64,000 nucleotides of DNA from Diphasiastrum complanatum (taxonomy: Eukaryota; Streptophyta; Lycopodiopsida; Lycopodiales; Lycopodiaceae): the NCBI GenBank assembly GCA_029204225.1, contig CM055098.1, positions 1,549,106 to 1,613,105 of the forward strand, written 5' to 3'. The first letter of the stretch is position 1; every line of letters starts with the position of its first letter. Position numbers and translations under genes: made by a program. The notes under the pieces are model-generated. The model was given only the letters and a program-made list of their open reading frames with translations. It was not told the origin of the DNA and did no database searches. Positions 28,414 through 40,832 of this stretch are shown here, piece by piece.

Positions 28414-28730
28414 CCTGAGTTTATGGAGCCTCTTAGAGTGTTACATGTTCAGTCCATTAAAACATTTTAGTAGACAATATTTTGAATTTATAAAAGCTCT
28501 CAAAAGTCATTATATTTAGTGTCAAGGAGCCTCTTAGAAAGCAATATTTTGAGTTTTTTAAATCTAAAAGGCCAAATCTTGAGTTGAATAGGACCTCTTA
28601 GAAGTCCAATCTTGACTTTGTCAAAAGCTCTTAGAATTCCAAATCCTGAGTTTATAGACGCCTATTACAAGCCATTATCTTGAACCTTGAACAGGCTCTC
28701 AGAAGTCAATAAAGTTTATAAAAAGCCTTG
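28414..28730. repeat. Degenerate minisatellite, units of about 35-45 bp
   Basis: Units contain GCCTCTTAGAAGTCnAATCTTGAGTTTnTAAA, with at least six recognisable copies from 28414 to about 28730. Confidence 0.6.
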
Positions 28731-31700
28731 AAACAAAAAAAAAAATTCATGCAATATCGTTTATTTCAAAAACCTCCTAAAAAACATATACCTCTTGCAA
28801 TGTAGGGCCTCTCGTGATACATATCCCTCAAACTCAACTTCATTTTCTACAATGTTGGAAACATGGAAAGTCTTCTACAATTTGTTCTAAATTATTGAAG
28901 AGGACCATATAATTGAGAGGTAGATCCAACATAAACCCTAAATTCTACATTATTCTTCACATGCTCATGTATGCATTGTGGTTTGGAGGTCAAGTTTATT
29001 TCTTCACTCAGCCACATGCCAACTATATACATTATCATGAGCATACGCTAGATTTCATGAATAATGTTTCAAAAAACACTCGTCATGGTTTATTATGAAA
29101 TAATTTGTAACTTGAAAGCCAAAATCATATTTACAAGTCACTCATAAGTATCATGTGCGATGATTCTACCACTTGGGAACGATCATATATGTGCACTAAA
29201 AGATAGAATGTTGAGCGTGCCAATTTGTCACTCAACCCCTACACACAATAAACCCTGCTTTTGAACATATAAGTTTTTCTTATAGTACAACATTGTTTCA
29301 TATGGACTTATTTGAATGATTTATATTGATAACATGTTATGTACAAAGTGTTGAGTTTTGTAGGCTAAAGGACTTTAAACTGTCCATGCAAGCTACAACA
29401 TCGCCTTAGTATAGAGAGCGTCACATCTAAAAATAACCAAATCACATCAATGTAGATGGATTATGCAATAGAAACTGTGGGATATTAGTGACAAGGTGTC
29501 ACCAAATTTAATTATCCATATTGTACTCACTAGGAGGTTGGGCTTAAAATCACAAATGTTGGGGAAGCTAATAAAAACATAAGAGCAACAAGTGCACAAA
29601 TTATTTTTCACAAGCATGCTAAATGAATGTGCTAATTATGAAGATTTGACAAAATCTAGCTTGAACATTTTGCAATTGAGTACATATTGATTTCGCACAT
29701 GTGTGGAGCATGTTCCCACTTGTGGAGGGTAGGCATAATCACTTTTTTACCCAAGAGCAAGCCACTTTTTTACTTAGTATCTTTGAATGTGTGTGTTGAA
29801 TGGTGAATGATTCATGCATGTATTAAGTGTTCTTGCCTTAGATTTTTCAAGCTAGTTTGCTTGTATCTTGTGAATGATAGATCTATGTGCAATCACACAC
29901 ACCTCGGGAGATCAATCACATTGTTTGAGATGTCCTCACACGTGCGAAAAGTACACACTAATTAGAACCTATTGGGGAGTATTTGTAAGGATGATATAAG
30001 ACAGATGACATTTTACATATGAGCCTAGAAATTTGAGATCATAAAATTTTGCACTAGCTTTCATGTCACCTACGTAGTAAAAGTTTCATTTTTTACTGAT
30101 ATCATGAGAAGTTTTGCCCAAAATTGTCTCAATAGTAACAAAAACTACCTTGTTGTAGGTGGTAACTTATCTAGGAAAAACTCTTCAAAGGACATAAGAG
30201 ACTTTTAAGTGACAAATGCAAACCTTCAAATTTACAATGACGTGGCACATAAACCAATAGCTAAAGCAAAGTTAGGTAATAGGACACTCAAGTTCTATTA
30301 AGCTTAAAAAATACTCCCAACCATTTGCATAATTAGCAACATCTCATATTCTACACCATTGGAAGATAGATTTTAGTGTTAAAAAAATTTATACCAATTG
30401 AGCCCGAGTATTGCAGATTTTTTCAAAAATTAATAAGAATCGGGTATCAATATGAGGAGGTAAAAAGTTGTAGACTGGTATAAACCAAGCTAATATCAGA
30501 ACAGTGATATCAATCGGTTATCAACCTGGATATAGATATGTACGAATTGCTAAAAATAATTTTTTTAGGGATAATATGTAATTGGAGATATCAAAAAAAA
30601 TTACTAAAAATATACTACTATTGATACCATGGCAAAACTCCCTAAAATCTCCCGAGCCTAGGTATTGCAATGAGTATTAAGATATTTAATACTAGGGGAT
30701 CCGGTTCTAGACCCTAGTATTACAAAATCATATACCAACCGACTATATTCTATGATACCATTGTTGATACCAGCCGGCGGTCACCTATATACCCGCCCAA
30801 CACTGGTAGGTAGATTTCAAGATATAACCCTAAATCCAAGACCAAGTTTGCCAATTATGCACTTTGAGAGAGCTTGAAGCTGACTCTTGAGGAGCAGTTT
30901 ATCTTCCAATGCCTTAAATATCATAAAAACAAGAGAATATAATATTCAGAGAGCATTTGGTAACCCTTAATCTTTGATCTCTCATGAGGATCAGGCATTG
31001 TTTGTATGGAATGTTTCACCTCAAATGAGTGACCACTGGTAGAGACACCATTCAACAAAATCCCTCTCCAATATCTTTTCTCCAAACAAAATGACATCTT
31101 AGATAGTAGTCAAATTGCAAATTAAATATCATTGACAAGAACAAATCATATCAAGACCTACTGCTCAATCAAGGTCATCAAGTATCCTTACTTCTGGACA
31201 CACCCTACACCACATACACATCGAATATTTACAACAACACCTCCAGTTTGGAATCTCACTTTTTTTAATGAACAATGCATGTTGATCTATGGGGAGAGAC
31301 CAATGTTAAAGACAAAGTTAACATTTAATATGGTTCTCATTAACTCATCGTATAGTCTTTTTTTGTGCTCCCACATGATGCAAAATTTCTTGATATACAC
31401 TCCTTTATATTGCTTTTGACATTGGCACTATAGTGTTGTGTGAAACTTTCTTCAGGCTAAGCATTAAACCTAATTCCCCACCACTAGTGCTCTTGCACCG
31501 AAAATGAATAGGAGCTTTAGAACTTGATTGTTATTTGTATATATATACCTTCAATCCAATTTACACCAATATAGAAAGTGTTGTCACCGACAAAGCAATC
31601 TAAGGGTGGAACAAGATAGTGGTGCTTCTAATAGAATCGAATATGGGCAACTTTATGAATATTGTAGGGAATTTAGGTTTGGTCTAAAAAACTTAGATCA

Positions 31701-33014
31701 TGAAGTGCTCCTATTGTTTCTGAAACACTTGTTCCAAAAAGTTCCAAACTTTTCAAACATTTCGTTCTGAAATGGTTTTTTTTTTTTTTTTTGGGGGGGA
31801 GGGGGTTTTAGTAAAAAAAATTAGTTGCCTTAGAAAAGGGAAATAAGCCATAAAAAGGCATCTAAAACACATTCAAATACCTTGTATCAAGTAATATTCT
31901 AAGCACTTATCTTCTAAACATTCACCAATTCACCAGAAAACTTGAATTGAGACCGTCTTTGATTTGAACAAGATTCAAACGATTCACATTTAGTAGTTTT
32001 TTCCAAAAAAAAATAGTTGGTAAGATTTCTTAGAGCATGGTCTCTAAGGCTTTCCAAAATGAAGATGTAACATGTTAAAAACTTTAATTTTACTGACAAT
32101 ACTATGTAGATGTGCAGAAGCAAGATAAATAATACAATGACTAATATCCTAATCACTTGTAACATATAATTACACAAAACAGCAATCTTGTTCACTATGC
32201 ACGAATTTTAGAAAACTAGTGACATTTACGAGCTAGATTTCCAAACAACATATTTAGAATCTATGGTCTAAACTTTAAGGATTAATTTGATTCTTTTATG
32301 GACATAGTTCACAAAACACCACCATAGTTGTAAGAGGGAACCAGACATAGGAATACCATGCATTTTAACAATGCAGGATTCTTTTGTTTTTTTTGCGCGA
32401 GGGGAGGGGGGGGGCAGGGTGGGTGTTCAGACGTTCCGGAACAAGCATATTGGAGTGTTTTAGAATGCAAAACCAGCAATTCTTTACTAGATATTTTTGA
32501 TAAATCAAGATTGGTTATATCAGTACCAAAAAATTTCTTTTCTTTTCTAAAGTTGTTGATCAACATTAGTTTCTTTCTTGATGCTGATAAACAACTTCGT
32601 GTTCTGCCATACCTGTTAAATATTTTACTTTCTTTTCAGAAACCAAATTTTTTGACAAGTACTAAAAAAAATTGACAAAAATGGATTTATGGAAAGAACC
32701 CTCAGAACAGAACTTATTTTGTTCCAAGTGACTCATCTGAGGAAAATGTTCTGACGCAACTTAGATTCATATATCTTTTATGCTAGCAATGACAAGTTTC
32801 ATAAATAGAGAGAAGAAAAAAAAGGCAATTTCATGTAAGAATGAACCCACCACTTGCTATGCAAATATAAAGCACCATCTTCATATATCATAACTTACCA
32901 AGTCATACCACCATGGAGAACTTCCAAAGACGAACTCTACTCGTCGTTAAATAGATACATCCAATATGGACACAAATACTGCAGACATGATTTTTTAAAC
33001 CAAAATTTGACTCT
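28731..33014. other. Gene-free stretch
   Basis: No gene recognised before the stop codon of the gene at 33015. From 30380 to 30800 TATACCAA, GATACCA and TATCAA words are over-represented, suggesting a decayed repeat. A T/G homopolymer run is at about 31777-31806 and a G-rich run at about 32399-32415. The part just below 33015 should hold the 3' UTR. Confidence 0.4.
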
Positions 33015-36000
33015 TCAACATTCTGTACGTGCACAGAAATATGGGTCTTCCCCATTCTGGTATATTTCAAATAACTGCTTGGAATAATGAAAGGCAATAT
33101 CTCTACAGTACTCAATGCCTTGAGGATCGTGGCGCTTTAAATCCATAACGGATTTCTTCAATTCACCAGCATAGTCTCCATCAGTCAAAAATTCTGCAAC
33201 AACGGAAGCCCTACAACACGCGCATGGCAAAAGATCAGTCCAAATTCTCTCTTAGAATATGACTAGCAATCTCTGTCTCACAAAATGTGAAAAGCCTGCG
33301 TACCTATTAAATTTCTTTTGTGAATAAGAAAATTGTTGGTAAGAGATTCTATAATCCCTGAGAGTTGCACTCTTCGACCATGAAAATGATAGTCAATCAA
33401 ATGTTTGCAAGAGCAATTTCAGGTCAAACCTTGGGAAGCCCACCAGCTGCTTGGTGGAATTTCTATGCATAAAAACGAAGTTGCACTACAACCTTCGACA
33501 AGTTTCCAAACAATCCAAATTGCTCAGTTCATTGCCGTGAACCATGGGCAATTTACTTGATGAGAGATGGATTTGCAGCTCTGAAGGTACATTGAGGGAT
33601 GGCATGTTATAGAATCAGAATAGTGGGATTTTGTGAACGGTGTCAAATGGTTACACACATGAGGCCAAGGAAATGATGTTGACAGGCAGGAAGTAGAGCA
33701 AACTGTAAATCAGGATCGGTTTCTGACCAATTGGATAATTGACAACAAGCTTCTCTGGAGGAGGATAATCGACAAGATGAACAAAGAAATCAAGAAAACC
33801 AAAAGCCACCTCAAAATGCTCAACCTCGCCACCAAGTTGGTTTCCGAGTCGGCAGTTAATAAAGATACAAAACTTGCTGAATCTTCTTAGACAGAAAACA
33901 TCATCTGTCCTAAAACCCCATAACATTATGCCAATAGATACACTTAAGGGAGTTATGTCTATGAGCTGGCTTCAAATGTGATGGTTAGACCCTAACATGG
34001 AGTGAAGCATTCTACATCGATTCTTAGCAGTAATTAAAACAAGCAAACACATACTTTGATGCATGGAATCTGTCAAAGCCACGACGATTACGGATTAGAG
34101 CACTCTTGTTCATTTGCTCGGAATAAGTCTGTTGGCGATAAAGTGCACATACAGCATGCAAGCAAAGTTCGTCGTCTCGACCTAAGGCAGCCAAAAATTG
34201 TGCTTCATGAGCCCAATTAAACTTCCCATTTTGAGAGCTTTCAGATGAACAAGGGCTGCATTGCAATTCATCAGTAGAGGCACTACATATGTCCTCCAAA
34301 CCATCGGTGCTACGATTTTCACTTAACGAATTGGGCTTACCCCAATCTTCAGATTCCTCGATCTCATCTACTATAAAGCCTTTTAAACTCTCTCCTTCAC
34401 TCTCCTCTTCAATTTCATCTTCACCTTCACTTCCACTGCTTTCCTTCAACAGATTCACATACAACTTAACTTTTTCCTTGACGTGCCTTTTGTGTCTCCG
34501 AACTTTCTGTCCATGTGATGATGCCTCGCCTGTGCTTCCGTCTTCCAAAATGGGTGCCTCAGAATAGCTGAGCCTTCTCTTTCCAAATCTTGTTAGCCAA
34601 TAACCTTTAGGATTTTCAGATGAATTGGATGTTCCTGGCAAATGCATTTTACCTACAACACTTTTTCCACTAATTAAAGTTTTGCTTTTGGCTGGATGTG
34701 GATCTATTTCCTCCTCTTCCAATTCTTCACAAAGTTGTTGACGATCATGACAAGAATTTCCTGCTTCATCTTCACTGTCCTGGAAAATTCTGCGTCGCCG
34801 GCGCCTAGCTCCCCCAATGTTCAATACATCTCTTTGGCCTTCTCCTTTAGATATTGATGACCCAAGTTTATCAGCTGCTTCTTCCAACGCCTGATTGTTG
34901 ATCATCCCGAGAAGATTAATGCTTCCAAATTTTTTCAGCCTTTTCAGCACAGGTGTCTCCTTAAAGACTTCATCTGATATCAAGGGTTCACAGTAACATG
35001 AATCTTTCAAGTAACCTCTGTCCTCCTCTCCACTTTCTGAGTCGGAAGGGATAGCTATGATCCGTTCTTTGGAGTAGGCAAATTGGTTTTCGTTTTCCGA
35101 ATCAAGGTGATTTCTGAATGCTCTTTTCTTAGGTCTGGAGTTTCCGATAACATCTCTTCCACTTTCAGAATCACTAGACTCAGCCATGATGCGTCTACGA
35201 GCATTGCCACAGCCCATAGTAGCCCTAGCTTTCCGACTAGTGCCAAAACTATCAAGATCTTCATGAGCTACAAATTCCAAATCCTTTAAGAACTCCTTTG
35301 CTGGGAAAAAGTCCTGTGGACTTGATTCAAGTAAAAAACTCTTTCCAGCAGATGTTTGCACCAAATCCTTATCCAGGCATGCTGCTTGTAGATTTTCTCT
35401 GGGCTCCTTTGCTCTTTGCAAATATGCAGGTGCTTCTGCACTCGAAAAAAGGGTACTTGGCTCTAGATTTGCATTTTTAGCTTCTTCTGCAGGCACATCT
35501 TTGTCTTGACAAGTACTGCAAGAGACATCCTTTTCGATCGTCGAAGTGTTCGGCACACTCGTAGTGAAGGTACGAAATGGATGACATCCGGCCACATGAG
35601 GAACTGTTTTTTCAGGTGTATCAGGCCCTAAACTTTCAGGTATTTTGTTGATGGCTTCACTCCTGCCTTCTCTATTTTGCACTGTTGTGCACTTTCGTTC
35701 GGAGATATCTTTGTCAATACAACAAAACAGTGCCCTTCGGTCAGGGGTAAGAGGGCTCATACATGGAATTGACAACTTTTCGACTGCAGTAGCATACGTC
35801 AATAATGGCAATCCTGAATCTACAGCATTTTGATTAGGAGCATCGGTGCAAGTTTCCAGGGCGTAACTTTCACCTTCTTGCTTGGCAAGTTCTGATACAG
35901 AGCTCGATGCTCCTGCAATTGCTGTCTCCTTTTCATATGATTCAAAACAATGAGAGCCTGGCATGTCCTCTATCATGGCTGCTCTCCCCTTTGAACCAAT

Positions 36001-37773
36001 AGGACTTGATGTATAAGGTAATTGCCCTTCGAGCTGCTGAGCACCTTCAACACTATCCACAGTAATCGGTGCCCCTTTGTGAGGAGATGAACCCACCTCA
36101 TCACTTTGCACTTCTTCTATAAAGCGATCACCTACTTCGTATGCTTTCTTCATATCGATACTTCCATTGCAGTACTCAGTTCGCTGCTTGTCAGAACTGG
36201 TGGTTGCACAGTCACCAGTGCCAATGAGGTCTTTTTCCAGAGAATGCACAGAAAGCTTGTTTCCTTTTAAAGAACTGGATGGAACAATCAAACTGTCTGG
36301 TTTTTCTTTCATAGACTGTAAGCTCTTGAGCGCTTCCTCATGCCTCTGCTGTAAAAGCCAGAGCTCCCTCTGGCTTTCCTGTTCCCTAAGAAGCAATTCC
36401 TGGTTTTTCTTCTCAGTCGCTTCCTGTAAACAAATCAAGGCATCATGCTCTTTCTCCAACTTGGTCAAGGCATCCTTAAGGGAACTAAAGGCTGTGGCTT
36501 CGTCGGCTTCAGGACCCTCGCTGAAAGGCATGCAATCTCGCTTGCATACAGCACTTTCTGACAGTGACCTCTCTATCGATCCTTTACAATGCAATGGTAA
36601 ACTTTTCCCGCACTTGCAACACAAAGACTTTTCCTCTAAGGGATCCCGAGGAGGAAGACCTTCGGAAGCTGACACAGAAGTCTGCGCCAATGTGAATTGT
36701 GTCGACTTTACGCAGTCAGTATTCTGCATTGATGGTATACAACCAGGATTTTTAACTTCCCGTTCGCTTTCTGCAACTGCTGAACTAGCCTGCAAAACGT
36801 TAACTGTATCGTCTTTGTCCTGCAAAACCCCAAACACATCATCATCTTTGTTCTGAAAAACCCTATCCGCATCTTTGCTCTGCAAAAGCATCACCGGATC
36901 ATCTTTGGTATGCAAAGCCCTAAACGGATCATCTTTGTTCTGCAAAAGCATAACTGCATCACCTTCGTTCTGGGAAAACATAACCGCATCATCTATATTC
37001 TGCGACGCCCTAACCAGATCGTCTATTTTCTGCAAAACTGTAACCGGATCACCTTCGGAAACCACAATCGCATCAACTATGTTCTGCGAAGCCCTAATCG
37101 GGTCATCTTTGTTCTGAGAAACCTTAACTGCGTCACCTTCGTTCTGCAAAACCATAATCGCATCATCTATGTTCTGCGAAGCCCTAACCGGATAATCTTC
37201 GTTCTGCAGAACCATAACCGCATCACCTTTGGTCTGCAAAGTCCTAACCGGATGCTCTATGTTCAGCAAAGTCTTAATTGGATCATCTTTGTTCTGCAAA
37301 GCCTTAGCCGCATCACCTTCGTTCCGCGAAACCATAACCACATCATCTATGTTCTGCAAATTCCTAACCAGATCATCTATGTTCTGCACAACCGTAACCG
37401 CGTCATCTTCGATCTGGATAACCCGAACCGTATCATCTTTGTCGTGCAAAACCCTAACCGCATCATCTTGGCAACTCCACGTACTACAAGGCTCGTCCAA
37501 ATTTATTACCTCTACTTCTCGGCCTTCTGCCTCCCTGCTTGTCCCATTATTTAAATCTTCAACTCTTGCGTTTTCTTCTAGATTTAATTTCTGTAAGTCT
37601 TCGGATTGTCGTTGATGCAAACAGGATGCACACTCTGTCACGTGCCATTTGAGGAGCGAAGCAGCCACGGAGGTCTTGCACCAAGGGCAAGAGGCAAAGG
37701 ATGAACCCTGGCGGCCTCGTAGCCGAGCAGATTTAGCAGCACTCTGCTGTTTCTTACGCTGCTTTGGAGCCAT
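33015..37773 (-). CDS. Large nuclear protein with N-terminal UBZ4/Rad18-type zinc finger (two exons)
   Basis: Exon 1 is 37773-34055 and exon 2 is 33210-33015, joined across an 844-bp intron (donor AAA|GTATGT, acceptor TTGTAG|G). The junction restores one frame (RFHASK joined to ASVVAEFLTDGD) and gives 1304 residues. ATG 37773 has a good plant context (AACATGGCT). Residues 29-48 form C-x2-C-x11-H-x3-C, the UBZ4/Rad18 ubiquitin-binding finger pattern. Residues 103-330 are 23 decapeptide repeats (DDxVxVLQNx). C385, C386 and C388 form a second Cys cluster. About 430-492 is coiled coil. The rest is acidic and Ser-rich with basic KKR/RRRR patches. The C-terminus (FLAALGRDDELCLHAVCALY, then FLTDGD and HYSKQLFEIYQNGEDP) looks like a folded conserved domain that I remember from plant proteins of unknown function. 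I infer a nuclear ubiquitin- or DNA-repair-linked role; unproven. Confidence 0.88.
33211..34054 (-). other. Intron of the UBZ4 finger gene
   Basis: 844 bp, GTATGT...TTGTAG on the minus strand, phase 2. A short open frame inside it (33651-33926) has no recognised domain and is probably chance. Confidence 0.85.
36784..37467 (-). repeat. Coding minisatellite, 30-bp units (23 copies)
   Basis: It encodes DDxVxVLQNx decapeptides within exon 1. Nearly all units are exactly 10 residues; two have 9 and one has 11. A higher-order alternation (GDAV.. / DDPI.. / DDAI..) suggests multi-unit duplications. The reverse strand also reads open because the unit length is a multiple of three. Confidence 0.9.
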
Positions 37774-38275
37774 GTTGGTCTTCTTTTTTCGGCATTTACT
37801 ATCCTTTAGAGCTTTCCGTCATATCTGCAATGTAACCACATCTCTTCAGAACACAAATTCGATCCTTGAAATATCTGCCGGATGACCAATCCAAAACCTA
37901 AAATGAGAAGATTAACAATTTCCAAATAATAATTACGGCAAACATCGGTACAATGCAGATACGTGCCTGAATCCAAACCCTAAAACTGTTCTTTCACAAT
38001 CTTATGAACTACAATGAAGGTGACCAGAATGCACTCCTATACATAATCAGTAAATCAATCAATAATCCTGGGCTAACATGCATGCCTTTGTTCACAAAAA
38101 CTATCTATAGCTCACAGAAAGTTAACATCCAAGCGATTGTGGCGGAACGACCGAGGGGAATAGGGCCCAATGTTAATGTGCTGTAAGCTTCTTCTTTTCT
38201 TTTTTCAAGGCTCCTCCTTCAATGAGCAAAACTTTAATATGGTGGTGTATAATGCACATCTAGTTAAATTGGATG
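37774..38275 (-). promoter_or_regulatory. Upstream region of the UBZ4 finger gene
   Basis: This should hold the 5' UTR and promoter. No clear TATA box or known element is evident. The repeat array starting at 38276 limits the upstream unique sequence to about 500 bp. Confidence 0.4.
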
Positions 38276-38545
38276 CATGATGGAGGACGTATGGTCGCAT
38301 GCATTTTTTTTTTTGCATTTATAATGCAAATTTTTTTACATTTTTGTTATTTGGTGGAATGCGCATGTGGACACCCAATGAGAGGCCGCCACATAGCACA
38401 TGCACATGTGCATGATGGAGGACGTATGGTCGCATGCATTTTTTTTTTTGCATTTATAATGCAAATTTTTTTACATTTTTGTTATTTGGTGGAATGCGCA
38501 TGTGGACACCCAATGAGAGGCCGCCACATAGCATATGCACATGTG
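38276..38545. repeat. 135-bp tandem repeat, two copies
   Basis: Units 38276-38410 and 38411-38545 are almost identical (CATGATGGAGGACGTATGG...). Confidence 0.9.
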
Positions 38546-38606
38546 CATGTGCATGTGCATGTGCTATGTGGCGGCCTCTCATTGGGTGTCCACATGCGCA
38601 TTCCAC
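38489..38606. repeat. Near-perfect 118-bp palindrome
   Basis: The arms 38489-38533 and 38562-38606 are 45-bp perfect reverse complements (GTGGAATGCGCATGTGGACA... outward). The 28-bp centre of GCATGT repeats is itself largely self-complementary, so the whole segment could extrude as one hairpin. The left arm belongs to the second 135-bp unit. Confidence 0.9.
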
Positions 38607-39766
38607 GGGAAATCTCATGTGCTATGTGTCAACATTTGATTGGCTAATTATGAAAAAAATGATCACCTAAAATTTTGGATGTAAAATTCACATGAACATT
38701 GTGTGGGGGGAGGTGCCTCCTAAATACAAAGGAAACATGAGCACTTGGCATTACGTGTATCTTATGTAATAGTGCGTTATATGTTGGTGTAAATGATTAA
38801 AGTGTACCAAAATAGAATGGTCACCTTCTCATGCTACAATCACTAGCCTCTACCACCCAACCAAATAAAAGCCTGATCAGGACACACCATCTTCACTCTC
38901 GAGGCACAATATGTACTAGGAATCTTTCATGAGGAGGCTGACAACCAGCGATAGCAGGCTCAACAACATGGGAGAGCCAAAATTTGCTACAAGACGGTAG
39001 CTAGTCGTCGGATGAAGGTTACATCACATAACAGTTGAAGATAGATTGTTGAGATTAACTTTTTATGAGAGTCCTTGCTATGGCCTGAAATCAGACTACA
39101 CTTGACCAACCACAACATGCCACATGTCTATTTTTGCCCTTCACAACTGCCACATAAATGCTAGATGAGAAGGAGTGGTAACCAAAAGCTGAAAGCCAAA
39201 AATGAGGAGGGCGAGCTCCTACTAGGGTATGTATGCCCTACATGTGCCAATTCATGCATCGTCACATACCATGTGTTCTTCCACTTGTTCATATTGAAGT
39301 ACCATAGGCCCTCGCAAGTTAATAATTATGCTCTTGAGTGGAATATTGAGTCAAAATTAAGCAATTTGACACTAGAGGCCTAATTCTCATGTCCGCTATT
39401 ATTTTAAATCCTCAATTACCGAACACGGCCATAACATCTAGTGTTATCACTTTTTAAGAATAATTGCATGAAAATAATTGATGACCATGTCAGTGCCCGA
39501 TCTCCCTCATGCTTGTTAGTGAAAAAGCTTCTATAGCCTAACTAGGTATTTTCTCTAGATTACTACGTACTAAATATGAGAAAAAATTGAGAAGATTGTG
39601 TGTTCACAATTGTTTTATTGATGCATTCATTAGTAAAGTTTTTCTTTGCTACATCGTCAAGTACAAATAAATGCTCTCGCATACAAATTAATAGCAATTA
39701 TCTACACTACATAGACTCATGTCAAATGGACACAATCTACTCAATTGGCTTTCACCCTTAGCATTT

Positions 39767-39772
<6 letters not shown>
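38607..39772. other. Gene-free stretch
   Basis: No gene recognised. Confidence 0.4.

Positions 39773-39859
<87 letters not shown>
39773..39859. repeat. (CT)n microsatellite, 5' side of copy F
   Basis: A perfect CT tract of 87 bp. Confidence 0.95.
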
Positions 39860-39864
<5 letters not shown>

Positions 39865-40751
39865 TATTTGTTTTTTTGTCTTTTATATAAAATTAAACCC
39901 CACTCTTGTTGGAGGTCTGTGTGTCATGAAACAAAGAAGCGAGCGGGAATCCTCAGTGCATGCAACTACGTCTACGTATTCAGACCGATTTTGATAGTTC
40001 GAAGTCTATCCTACTTGATCACAGCTTCGAAGTCACTGGATCGATACAATCGATTGAATGTTAGGGTTAAAACTCTTTGCTAGTTATGTATGCACACAAG
40101 TATTGTTCTACTTCTAAATTAGACATGATTAGGTGGTAAAACGTATAAAACAGGAAGATAGCTGGCGTGGTCTTGGAAAGCATGGATATGCTCAGGAGTT
40201 ACGAAAACTGTACAACACATGTTCTCTGTATGACAGGTACAAGTATTGGTATGATATGGATTTGCTCCTATACTTATGTACTAATCCATGCTACCTCTTG
40301 TTTGTGATTTGCAATTTATTTAGCACAGCTAGATTTCAATACATAATGAAAGTTTGAGTATAAAGATATGGACCAATACCAATATACTAATCATAATGGT
40401 AGAAGCCCTGATATGGTGAGGACATGGTTTAGCCTATCGCTATAAGCTATATTACGTAGGAAAGATTGGACTATATAATCTCATTGTTATTGCATGCTGT
40501 CAAGTTGGTGAACTTATTTTGTACATGCATAACAACTGACATTCAACGTTGAAACTTGTCTTCCTCACTGTGCTAACTTGCACGATTTTGTGTGATGGGA
40601 TAGTGGCAGGTACCAGTTCAATGTCTTGAGATAGGTTTTGTCTTACGGTGCTTTATGAGTATTGTATACTTCTCAGCTATGTATATCCTTTTGGTTTATG
40701 AATAAAGGGTTTTAAAAGGTTTGGTCTTGACTTGTCAAGAGGAGGTTTTGT

Positions 40752-40754
<3 letters not shown>
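39860..40754 (+). mobile_element. Copy F: 0.9-kb non-coding RT family member flanked by (CT)n on both sides
   Basis: Plus orientation. From about 40160 it matches copies G, C and D (AAAGCATGGATATGCTC and ATGGATTTGCTCC motifs, then GATATGG..GCCTATCGCTA) and ends with the shared tail (GAATAAAGGG..., TGTCAAGAGGAGG, TTTTGTTAA) directly against (CT)n at 40755. The first 300 bp match nothing else here. It is 5' truncated relative to C and D, as expected for target-primed reverse transcription. Confidence 0.7.

Positions 40755-40827
<73 letters not shown>
40755..40827. repeat. (CT)n microsatellite, 3' side of copy F
   Basis: A perfect CT tract of about 73 bp directly after the element tail. Confidence 0.95.

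Positions 40828-40832
<5 letters not shown>

Noticed and set aside
33651-33926. Separate small gene inside the intron
   Set aside because: No domain, and it lies fully within the predicted intron of the UBZ4 gene.
36167-37615. Plus-strand open frames of up to 229 and 214 residues opposite the UBZ4 gene
   Set aside because: They arise because the 30-bp repeat and the coding bias of the minus-strand exon leave the other strand open. The minus strand has the domains and splice site.
38273-38670. Open frames of 124 and 78 residues over the 135-bp repeat
   Set aside because: They simply translate the tandem repeat and palindrome. There is no codon bias and no domain.
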